NCBI GenBank assembly: GCA_033807695.1
Contig: CM066301.1
Span: 744,001-808,000 of the forward strand
Direction: 5' to 3'
DNA: 64,000 nucleotides
DNA from: Daedaleopsis sinensis
Lineage: Eukaryota > Basidiomycota > Agaricomycetes > Polyporales > Polyporaceae
The first letter of the stretch is position 1. Every line of letters starts with the position of its first letter. Below the pieces are notes generated by a model. It was not told where the DNA came from, did no database searches, and saw nothing but the letters and a program-made list of their open reading frames with translations. Position numbers and translations under genes: made by a program. Shown piece after piece: positions 22,635 to 32,224 of the stretch.

Positions 22635-24770
22635 TCAAAATATTTCCCCAGAGATCCTCTCCGGCTCGTACGCAACAGTGATACTCCCAACCAGTGCCCC
22701 GATCCTCGCGCGCATCTCCCGCTCAGCCTCAGCACACTGGAGCCGGCACTCCTGCTCGAAGTCGACGCCGTCCGAGTCCGTGCCCATCCAGTATACAGCG
22801 AGCACCTTCAACGGTGTCGCACGCTGCGGGCGCGAGCCGTCTACGCCCTCCGGGTCCTCCCCGCTCCTCCACTCGATAATCTCTGCGACGCTCTCGCAGA
22901 ACGAGGCCAGAGAAGCGTCTTCGCCCTCCGCTTCCGAGTCTGCCGCCTCGACGTCTCGAGCAGGCGGCACCTCAGGCTCCGTAGTGTTGTTGCCAGCGAC
23001 AGCGCGGGTGCGGGCTGAGGGTGTCCAGCGGAGGTGCAGCTCCTCCAGCCGCGGGAAGACGGACGGTCGGTCCCACTGCTTCAAGCGTGGAAACATCGAT
23101 ATCCCCTTTTCGCCCAGGCACGCGGCGATGTCCGTGAGGGCGTTGTGTGCGATGGTGTCGAGCGCCTTCAGCTGGGGCATGCTGCCGAAGAGGAAGCCGA
23201 TTGCTTTCTGATCATATTCGTGTGCTAGGATCCGGCGGCGGAGCGCCAAGTTGGAGCGGATCGTCAGGGTGGTCCACTCGGAGGCAGCGGCAGTCCGGGT
23301 TATCATCGTTAAATCCATGCAGAGGATGAAGAGAGTGTATTTGTAGTCCTCGTCTGTAAGATGTGTCGCTTTCATGCGTAACAGCTTTACGCCGGACGCG
23401 CGGGTAACGAGGGTGATGATCTGTCGGATCAGTGGAGAGCAGATGAGCAGACGGTTGCATGCACAACAGCGACAGTATGGGTAGAATAAGAACACTTGGC
23501 TCACATGTGCACCAATCTCAAGCTCGAGTGTATCGGCCGCTGCGATCGGTGTGAACGCAGTCAAGTACCGCGGAAGTCGATTCCGGAGACCCGCTGACGC
23601 CGCCTGTGCGGGCTCCACGAAGCACAAAGCCGGATAGCTGAGGTGTGACAGGAAGCAGGCAATCGGGTATTTCTTCCGTTCGTGGATGTAAAGGCTCTGC
23701 AATTGCGGAAGATGGACAACAGCGAGCGGAGACTCCATACGCGACTCTCTCACATAGGAGCACACGTCGACAAGACGGAGGGACCTCAGGGAGGAGCACT
23801 TCTCGAGGACATCCAGTACGACGCGCATCACATTTTTTAGATCCTGGCCGGGCCTTTCACATTGCCAACAGTTAGAGCAAGAATACAGTTCCAAGAGTTG
23901 GAGCTGTCCTGCAATGTCTTCGAGGCCTCGGAAGTACCATGGGATCTTCAACGACTTGAGTCGAGGGTGGAGCGATGCTTTGAGTGGCATCACAATAACT
24001 TCGTCAAGCAAATACAGCTCGTGATGCTGGATGGATAGATGTTCCAAAAGGGGCATGGAATTGGAAAGGAAGGAGACGAGCTGTTTTGGATTGTCTCCAC
24101 GAGAAGCCCCCCCTACTTCCAAGGACGTGATGTGATTCACATGTGGTACAAAATGTTCGAAAGACTCTGGATTAAATGCCCAGAGGGAGAGAACGAGGGG
24201 ATGCATGCGGGTCAATTGCAGATAGCGTTGAAGTCGCGATTGGGGTAGGAGACTCAACGAGCCGCGATGTTTCATTTCGTAAGTCTCGACCACGCGTAGC
24301 ATGTTTGCCCAGAAAGCAGGTGTCCGCAACACCAGGCGCCGCCACAAGCGACAGACGGAGGGAATGCTGGGGCCACACTTGAAGTCCAGGGGAGAAGCTG
24401 CCAGCGTGAAGATGAGCGTGAGCACTTCGGGTGGGAGCATGCGATTGATGGGTGCCGCAGAGTTGTAGACCGTCCGCAGTGCGTAGATACGTCGCATGTA
24501 GTCGTCTATCACGTTCATGTATCCGTCTATCATGTCGCCGGCCAATTGCTGCGTGCTCTCCATGGATTGGAGTGCGAGCGCGGCGAGATCTTCCGGTGCG
24601 AGGTATCGATCTGAAGGTTGGATGCCCTCATCCGAGCTCAGATTCTCCGACTCGGGCTCGGAGGCGGGTTCGCTGAGGAGCATCTGCGCGCAAGCTGTCA
24701 GTACCAGGGATTTGATTAGGATGAGTGTAGGCCACCTTATAGAAGTGTACTCTCGTGTTCGGCGGTGAAG
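22595..24770 (-). repeat. Inverted duplication, arm A (F-box gene copy)
   Basis: The whole F-box gene plus about 40 nt past its stop and roughly 90 nt before its ATG resemble 32225-34345 in inverted orientation. Shared flanks include the segment after the stop (ATTTTGAACGGTAGAT, CATCACCGCCG, TCACTACGATT). Upstream both copies share CACCGCCGAACACGAGA, ATAAGGTG and TACTGACAGC before the ATG. Confidence 0.75.
22635..24683 (-). CDS. F-box protein, inverted copy A
   Basis: Open from 24683 to 22635, 682 residues if unspliced. The start MLLSEPASEPESEN follows directly after a GCGCAG acceptor with a TACTGAC branch site. The paralogue at 32343 has the same arrangement, so an intron in the 5' UTR (donor at an ATAAG/GTGG site near 24735) is likely. 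The F-box-like region is at about residues 75-135: PINRMLPPEVLTLIFTLAAS, SVCRLWRRLVLRTPAFWANML. It is followed by LRR-like segments (PLLEHLSI, HPRLKSLKIPW, SSLRSLRLVD) and, near the C-terminus, VFPRLEELHLRW and FCESVAEIIEWRSGEDPEG. The 84-nt segment 23421-23504 corresponds to the intron of the paralogue and retains GT-AG ends, but has no stop. Spliced, the protein would be 654 residues. It is a presumed SCF adaptor with unknown target. Confidence 0.85.
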   Translation of the reverse strand: MLLSEPASEPESENLSSDEGIQPSDRYLAPEDLAALALQSMESTQQLAGDMIDGYMNVIDDYMRRIYALRTVYNSAAPINRMLPPEVLTLIFTLAASPLDFKCGPSIPSVCRLWRRLVLRTPAFWANMLRVVETYEMKHRGSLSLLPQSRLQRYLQLTRMHPLVLSLWAFNPESFEHFVPHVNHITSLEVGGASRGDNPKQLVSFLSNSMPLLEHLSIQHHELYLLDEVIVMPLKASLHPRLKSLKIPWYFRGLEDIAGQLQLLELYSCSNCWQCERPGQDLKNVMRVVLDVLEKCSSLRSLRLVDVCSYVRESRMESPLAVVHLPQLQSLYIHERKKYPIACFLSHLSYPALCFVEPAQAASAGLRNRLPRYLTAFTPIAAADTLELEIGAHVSQVFLFYPYCRCCACNRLLICSPLIRQIITLVTRASGVKLLRMKATHLTDEDYKYTLFILCMDLTMITRTAAASEWTTLTIRSNLALRRRILAHEYDQKAIGFLFGSMPQLKALDTIAHNALTDIAACLGEKGISMFPRLKQWDRPSVFPRLEELHLRWTPSARTRAVAGNNTTEPEVPPARDVEAADSEAEGEDASLASFCESVAEIIEWRSGEDPEGVDGSRPQRATPLKVLAVYWMGTDSDGVDFEQECRLQCAEAEREMRARIGALVGSITVAYEPERISGEIF

Positions 24771-26661
24771 TGATGGAAGAGTCAAACTGGCCAAGAATCG
24801 AGGTTGCGTACGAGTTCAATTGCGTAACGCGCGTAACCCCTAAGCTATTAGCGCCCCGGCCCGAGGAAGTTACTAATTACTTATGATTGACTTATGATGT
24901 AAAATCAGTACTTATCTAAAAATGTATCTACATAGTAGTCACTGTAGGTACGCCACGGTACTAGTACTTATACCACATACATACTCAGTGTCGTTCCAAG
25001 GTCACGGTGACCCTCTCAGGCTCAAGTTTTGCTCCAAAAGCAGACAGCCCACTGCAACTCTCCCCAGCTCTTCCGTCAGTATCACGATCCCCCGACGGTC
25101 AAACAAAGCTGGCAGCGGTCACTTAACCTCTTGATCATAGGGAGACTCAGACGGAGGTGACCGAGCGAGTCGTATACTTACCCTTTGCCAGTGCAGTGGG
25201 ACTCGAATTACAGGCCTGCCATGGGACGTGTCGAGAGGTCCTTCAACTTGAACTATCGTTGCACGACTCACCCGCAACCGTGGCGTTCGCCGCGGACGAG
25301 GCCCTCAAGCCCGACTAGAGAGCGGTCGCTCTCTGCTGCGGCGGTTCTCGTCGAAGGGAAAGGTTGCTGCCTGTGGGCGTGGACCAGGCGTGGACTCAGA
25401 AAACCACCCGCCCGTTGGTTTGTGAGTACTTGCAAGTAGCGCGAGCGCACCTGTCGAATTCGAATGTCAGACACGCGTATCCAAACACCGTTCCACACCT
25501 GGCATCCGCACCCATCCGACCCACACATCCACACGTGCACGCATGCATCCACAGAACGCGAGGGTCAAAGAACACTGAACAGTCCGTGTATTCGCAAACG
25601 AGAAACAGGGCGGGTCGTGTACGTATACGTATCGCGTGGTCGGACGGTCGTCACATGGATCGTTATCGTTAAGTACGAGCGGGGCGCGCTCGCGAACACA
25701 TTACTAGTGGAGTCTGGCGGTCTGCAGAGCAGGGCCGCGGCGGGAGACAGGGGATGGGAATGATGATGACGATGATGGTGGTCATGTAGGATGGGGATGG
25801 GGAATGGGAATGGAAGGCCGAGATGGGGATGATGGGAAGTCGAGACGGAGATGGAGGTGGGCAGTGGTATCGTACGTGCGCGAACGGATGATGGCTAGGA
25901 TGCTGACAGTGAGAATGGAGCGATATCTAGCCCCCTCCGTGTACGCGAGTAGAGATGTCCATCGTTGTATATGTATGTGTATGTGTATGGGTGTAAATCG
26001 GGATCCGGGGAAGCAGAGACGCGGAGGAGCGTCGAGGCGAACGGCCAAGCTTGGCCAATAAGACAAGACAAGACAGGACAGGGCAAGAAGACGAACACCG
26101 CGCGGAGCGCTAGAGGTACAACGTATACACATCGACGCCGACGAACCGCAGCCTAGTGCGCGGCCGCGACAGAGAATAGAAAGAGGTAGGAAAAGGACGT
26201 ACGAAGGAGAAGATAAGGGGACGCTCGTGGATGGTGGGCGTGGCATAGGCATAATAGGGTGTGATGGGCGAGACGGATCGGAATGGAGAGAAAGAGACTC
26301 GAGGGGAAGTGTATGAAGAAGGCGGAGATGGATGCGGGAAGTTGCAAGACCGAGCGATAGAAGTGTGGATGGTATGGGGACAGGGAAGGAGAAGGATGAT
26401 TATGCGAGGCGAGTGCGCCAATGTCCGCAGTGAGGATAGGGATCGAGGGTGTGCAACTTTTGGGTGTTGTGGCGCCCGGGAACGGAGACGGAGCGTGCTC
26501 CGATATCGCTATCATATAAAGCGCAGGACCGGAGGAGGTGTACCGCGGGCGAGTCTATGCTCTAAGGGAGGCATGCGGGAGATGGAGACGAGGTGTGTCG
26601 GTGCCAAATAGATGAATGGGTGAGAGATAGGAATCCGGAATGCAGAATCCGAGGTCGGAGT
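24684..26661. other. Intergenic, low-complexity rich
   Basis: No gene was recognised. From about 25750 to 26060 the plus strand is purine-rich with short repeats (GGGATGG/GATGAT runs, a GTATGT run near 25970-25990, and ACAAG/ACAGG repeats near 26060-26085). Much of 26100-26661 is probably the long 3' UTR of the CBM21 gene. Confidence 0.45.
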
Positions 26662-29120
26662 CTAGCGCGCGGCCGAGACCAACTGTGGCGACCTGACCTG
26701 CATAAACCCGACGTTGCGCATCGTTGGTGTCGCCGCGCCGCTGCCGATCGCCATTACGTCGTCGAAGCTGCTCGAGCGCGTCGGAGTCTGCCCAGGCGAG
26801 AGGAGGTACCCGCCACCCGGAGAGGTCGAGAGGAACTCCTCGACGGACGACGCCGAATGCGAGCGTTGCATCGCCTCCGGCGGAGCATCAAGCAACGAGT
26901 CGCTCCCGCCCGTGTAGTAACAGTACCTAATATTCATCAAGCTCGTCAGTATGCAACATCGGGCAGCTTATTGGAACGCCGCGGGACGCACCTGTTCAGA
27001 AACATGCTGTAGCTGTCGCTCTCAGCGGGGCTGCCGATGCGCACCTCGCTCCCGAAGCCGAACACGGCATCATCCGTCGGGCTTTCTGACGGCGAGGATG
27101 ATTCCGAGTTAGACGTCGCGGTCGGCGTGTTCTCCTGGCTCCCTGCGAGCGCCAATTCCAGGAACCACCCTCCATGCGCGAGCTCCTTACTGCTCGCACT
27201 CAACCCTATGCTCGGCCCAGACTTCGTTGGGGATGAAGGTGCGCTGCTGGGCGGCGTGCGCCGCACCGAAGGGCTCGTTTGTGCAAGACCGATGTCAAAG
27301 TAGCCGCGTTGGTGGTTGCGCGCGCCGCTCTTCTTCCGGGTCATGATCGCCACTGGGGTGTCCTCCAGCTCCGAATTCGAGTATAACGCCATCGCGGCGG
27401 GGCGCTCGAGCGGGCTGTGGTCAAACGGGTCTGCGATCCTCGGAGATCCACGCGAGAGCGCATGGATGCGCGCGGTATGCGAGTCCTCGAACGTCGCGGG
27501 CGCGGCCTTACCCCCGCGCTTCTGTGAGGGTGAAGCGGTGTGCGGGTAGGTGACAGTGCGTGCGTGGCTGGTCTTGGTGGGCGAAGCAGACGCGGGTGAC
27601 CGGGACCAGGGGCCCTTGAAGGACGAGGCAAAATCGTATCGCGCCGAGAGGGACGTCGACGCATTAAGGGTGGGCGGCTTGCGCCCACTGGACATGTACG
27701 AACCTACGGTGTCCTGGCCCTTGGCAACGTTCTCAAGCTTGCTCTTCAGCGAAGATAGGCTCGATGCTGAGTCTGAGGATGCGGCAGATGATAGAGACGG
27801 ACGGGGCCGGGCGACCTTGGCGAACGTGACCTTGTAGTTCTCGTTGTTGTTGTTGTCCCAGATCTCCCGTCCGACGACGTTGAACCGCAGCGCAAAGAAC
27901 AGCGTCTTCTCCTCGATACGCGTCAGCATGTCGCCCAGGCGAATCGTGAACGTGAAGCGGTCGAAGACGCCGCCTGCGACCGAATCGAAGTACTTGCCGG
28001 TCACCTCGCTCGTGGTCTGCCAACCGTCAAGCGTGAACCGAACAGCGACCCACTTCTCAAACGCGATGTTGCGGACCCGTGCACGTCCAACAAGCGACGC
28101 ATTGTCCTCGCCAAGCGAGAGGTCCTCGAGGGAAAGGTCAGCGTCTGGGCGCGGAGCGGCGGGCATATTGGTGAGCTTCATGGTCAACGTCTTCTCCTCG
28201 GTTTTCTTGGAACCATAAATCGCGCTGGGGAAGTCGCTCTCGGTCCCGCTCGTGTCCGTCGGCGAGCCTTCACGCGAGATCGCCAGGGGCTTCTGTTCGG
28301 CTAAGAACAGCTTCACGCGCTCGAGACGGCTGTCGAAATGCACAGATTTGGCGCTAGGAGTGGTTGGCTCGCTCCTGGTTGATGCCAGACTTGTGCCAGT
28401 GATGATAGAGAGGTCACCGCGGACGGCCGGTCGGCGGGCCTTAAGCGAGGACTTGAGAGGCTCACCCGACTTCTTCCGTGCAATGGTGGCCGCCGCCGAC
28501 TCTGGCGCAGAAATCGCACGGCTGCTACCTTCAGTACGGACAACGTTTGTGGACGAGCCAAGAGGCGTCTTGAGCGTGTCGAGATCGATGTGAAGGTGAG
28601 CCCGCGAGGAATGTGAGCTTGACGCGCGCGGGGTCTCGTTCCCTGACACGGTCTCGAGGGAAGACTCCCTCGCGGGGAATGCTAATCCCTTTGCGATCTC
28701 AGGACGTGCCTTTGCCCGGAAGACCGCGGGGGTGGGTGTCGATTCCGCGGGGGAACGCAAAAGCTGCATCTTGGGAGTGCGGACGCGCCTGGCCCGAGGA
28801 TTCATCTGAACGTACGATTCTGAACCGCTCGAGGAGCTCGAAGCACCCTCCGCCTCCGGCGTCCCATCCTCAACGCGGGGCGGGGTCGGAGGTTGCACGA
28901 CGAGGATTGCTGGCCCTGCAGAGGTAAAGGAATGCGGCGGGGAAGCAGTGGCGGAAGATATGGAAGACGCGGAGAGAGATGGCGCCAAGGACACCGAACG
29001 CGAGGACGAGGAAGACCTGCGAGGGATACCAGGAAGGGGAGAACCCGCGCTGTTCGAGTGCGGTGAGTACGAGTAGTCCATAGGGGGCGAGTACGGGTGG
29101 AAGCTGAGGACCGTGTTCAT
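26662..29120 (-). CDS. CBM21 protein, probable glycogen-targeting PP1 regulatory subunit
   Basis: Two exons, 29120-26992 and 26926-26662 (2394 nt, 797 residues), with a 65-nt intron that rejoins FLNR and YCYYTGG. A Ser-rich disordered N-terminus carries KSVHF at about residues 258-262, an RVxF-type docking site for protein phosphatase 1. A CBM21 domain follows at about 330-435, with VRNIAFEKWVAVRFTLDGW, VFDRFTFTIRL and the signature WDNNNNENYKVTF. The remaining 360 residues are Ser/Pro-rich with many potential phosphosites. This architecture is that of the Gac1/PPP1R3 family, which brings PP1 to glycogen to activate glycogen synthase; the role is inferred from the two motifs. It is longer than most animal members, as usual in fungi. 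The gene lies between two inverted F-box copies. Confidence 0.88.
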
Positions 29121-29166
29121 GGGGAATCTGTCAAGGGTGGGGCGGGTCGTGCGAACGCAAGGGAAC

Positions 29167-30085
29167 CAAAATATTGAGTGACTGACAGACGGCGGGCGCG
29201 AGCGGCTGACTCACCTGCGGGTGACGTCGGTTGGGGGCGCTGGCCGGTGAGTTGAAGGCGTTGAAAACGATAAGTATAGGCAAAAGTATGTCGCAGGACG
29301 CGAACCAAAGGCACCGGAGAGCACTCGACGTAGGCGACGCAGACGAGACTGTTGGAGGACGGCATATGAGCTACGGACGCGCTACTGAGGGTGTGCGCAG
29401 GCAACCGGGACGCACCAAAGAATTCCAATTACGACGGGGTTGGTGGCTGGCAAGACGGGAGAGCCTACTGCAGAGAGGGCGTAAGACTCAGCGGGCAAAA
29501 GTGTATCGCAGGACGCGAGCAAATGGCACCCGGGGGGGCTTGACGTAAGACGTGCTAGACAGAGAGAGGTTGAGTGAGCGACGGATGCGTTTCTGGGCGC
29601 AAAAGGCAAACACAAGTAATGGGGACGAACCGAAAATGTCTAGAGTCGTTTCCGATGCAAAATACCAGTCAGATGTGGCTGACAAGGGCGCAAGACGGAT
29701 GGTCCTGCACACAAAGGCGTACGCGTAAGACTCGGTGGCTTTGAAAAAAGGGACGACGTGACTGACCACGAGTGAGCTGCACGGACGATGTTGTGGGCGG
29801 TGACCGTATACCCAGAGAGTACGAACAAATGGCACGGGGGGCGTGACGGGGCTGGAGGAAAGCAGTGAGTTGCGGACGCGTCGGTACGCACAAAAAGGCG
29901 AGCGCATATAGTCGGAACGTACCAGAAACCTCAAGAGTCACTTCCGACGCGCTTGGTGGCTGGCAATACGGAAGATCCTGCGCAGAAAGTGTAAGATTGA
30001 TTAACATGAGGAGAAAACGCAGACTAACCACGAGTAAGCAGCAAGAACGCTGTTGTGGACGGTGACCTCTAGGCTCGCGACAGCC
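29167..30085. repeat. Degenerate tandem repeat, about four units
   Basis: Units of unequal length at about 29167-29406, 29407-29622, 29623-29914 and 29915-30085. Recurrent blocks are GGCAAAAGTRTRTCGCAGGACGCGA followed by AAAKGGCACC and a G run (29278, 29496, partly 29818). GTGGCTGGCAAKACGG followed by CCTRCNCAGA occurs at 29450, 29673 and 29950, and CTGTTGTGGACGGTGACC or a variant in the last two units. The region lies immediately upstream of the CBM21 gene and contains no supported coding sequence. Confidence 0.6.
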
Positions 30086-30879
30086 GGCGGGGGAGGGGGC
30101 GGGGCGGGGGACGTGGTGGTCGGGAGTCAAGAGATAGTGGGCAAAATAAAGGTGCGGCGGGTTCGCCTCCCACTGGGCGTCTCCCAGTTGGGCGGTGCGA
30201 AACTGGTGCGATTCACAGTACCTTTGGGCCTAGGCCGACTAAAGTGGAGCTCCCAGATCTATTCCCGATTCTCAATTTCTTCCGGATTAGACCAGTACAT
30301 AAGTACCTGTAACTCCTCCTCCTCCTCGCGAGTCTTCGTCCTCCTCGACCTCTCCGTTATGTCGAGTGCATGTTACAGCCTGCAGCGAGCGAGGAACCTC
30401 CGATTTGTGTCGGGCGGACAAGCGTGCTTATCAATCGTTGCCAGCGATGCACTCGGCGGCAGTCAAACTTGTTTACATTCTCCTCCTTATCTCGCACCCG
30501 GTCTCCGTTCTTTACACAGCTCATGGCGGCTGGCCCGACCGCGCGTCCAGTTCCCCATCGACCGCCTCGCCCGACGCTCGACTCTCGACTCGGTCTCTCG
30601 AGTGGACCCGTGCCTCAGCCTGTCAGTACATGTCAGTTACAGTACTCAGTGCCACTATGTCAAAGGCTCAGGCCGCGAACGTGCGCGTGCATTCGTCGCG
30701 GACGCGGACAAGACGCGGAGACCGCGAGATGCAATTGGTCACGACGCGCAAGGCGGCTGGGGCGGTATGCCCGCTAATCGGACCATCGGGACATACAAAC
30801 GTTTTCCCTAGTAGTAGAACGAGCCTGCCAACGTTCGCGATGTCGACGCCTTGAACGGGCGTTGCAAATAAGATCTGTC
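30086..30879. other. Unassigned stretch
   Basis: Contains a CTCCTC run near 30315-30330 and open frames on the plus strand (30053-30811, 30366-30854) with no recognisable domains. It may include upstream exons of the unknown gene that follows. Confidence 0.35.
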
Positions 30880-31853
30880 ATACGATGGAAAATTCACGCA
30901 AGTCTTTGGCGCGGTAAGTGCGGTTTTACATCGCTCACATACACTGCATTGATAGCATCATCCTCACGTCTATTTTGCCTTCCTTTTGTTCGAGCTAGAT
31001 GCTTCCTGGGTCTATCACCATATAGGCACGATCGTCGCCGGTTGTGCGGACCAGACTACCGTTCTTTCACCCGCGGTCTGGGAAAATACAGGTGAGCCAT
31101 GTACAAGTATACGCGTGGCCAGAGCCAGCCATCGGATCATGTCAAGTATACGGTCTATCGACGAGCGGGTGACGCCATCACCTCTCATCATCAGAAAGTT
31201 GACAGTACTGAGAATGACAGATAAAACGCAGAGTCGGACCTCTACGTACTCGTCATTGGTGGTGGCCCCGACGTCATCGATGCTCCTTCATCGTTGCGAC
31301 ATGATTTGTCGCAAGTGCTAGTGATTGACCATCCGGACCGCTATCTTCTGATTGATGCAAGCGAGAACTTGAGCTTACGCGACGACCTTGATCAACAAAG
31401 TACGTCTGAGCTCCGCAGTTTGCTTATTGCAATTGAACTTAAGCGCCTCATACCACCAGGTAGCAAACTCAACATCATTTCCGCGCACAGCGACTACAGC
31501 ACAACACAAACATACATAAATGCATGACCCAGTACCAGCCGTGAATATGCATCCGAATGATGGCGACTCCAACCCGGGTTTTCTCGTGCGCATGTGCCGC
31601 AATACGAGAGGCTGGCATGCGAGCCTACATGTGCCGACTCCCGAGGGACAGCGCTCAGCAGGTCAACCATCCGTCGTGGGACCCTCTCCTCTGACGCGTT
31701 TCCAACAGAGTCATAACGGAGCCCGACGACGACACACCCTGCACAGATGCGAATCGCTGCGAACACCGTGCTCTCCTGGGGTTTTTCCTTGTCGCCCTGA
31801 TCCTGATGTCTTTGCGCCGTGCGAGTAATCTCTATAGCCTTTGGGGTGTATAG
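30880..31853 (+). CDS. Unknown multi-exon gene with C-terminal membrane helix
   Basis: Not recognised. Several exons are flanked by good splice sites with matching phases. One exon ends at 30913 (GCG/GTAAGT), followed by 30999-31091, 31232-31399, one beginning at 31460, and a last exon at 31709-31853. Joined, they read LWRDASWVYHHIGTIVAG, then AVWENTESDLYVLVIGGGPD, then VLVIDHPDRYLLIDASENLS. The last exon carries an acidic, Cys-containing stretch (VITEPDDDTPC) and a hydrophobic helix ALLGFFLVALILMSLRRASN that stops eight residues later, suggesting a C-terminal anchor. The segment between 31460 and 31709 and the true start are unresolved, so the start coordinate is only approximate. It could equally be the remnant of a larger gene. 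It lies just upstream of the F-box copy B. Confidence 0.4.
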
Positions 31854-32224
31854 CTTGGTCCACAAGCACCGTCACGGGGCCCGGGCAGTGATTCATGTTG
31901 AACGTCCCCTCAACTAATGTGATACAAGTTGTACTTGAGTGCATATTTATGACTTACCGCGATCAAACGTTGAAGCTTTGAAGGACTGTAAATCCCCTTC
32001 AGTAGCCTATAGGTCCTTTTTGATCATTGTCTGCCTAGGGGACGATCTGGATTCTGAAATCAAAAATCAAATTGAGATATGGAGTGCATTTAATTTCAAT
32101 TTTCTGGGTTGCGCCGCGCGCTAACAAACCACTGATCTGAGATCTGACTGCCTTGACGTCGAGATTGCATTTTTCGTGAGGACTGCCATCAACTCCCATC
32201 AACTCCATTGCCACGTACCACCGC
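31854..32224. other. Intergenic
   Basis: Nothing recognised; AT-richer than its surroundings. Confidence 0.4.

Noticed and set aside
30053..30811. Plus-strand frame of 252 codons
   Set aside because: Begins inside the tandem repeat, shows no family features, and is not linked by splice signals to the unknown gene downstream with any confidence.
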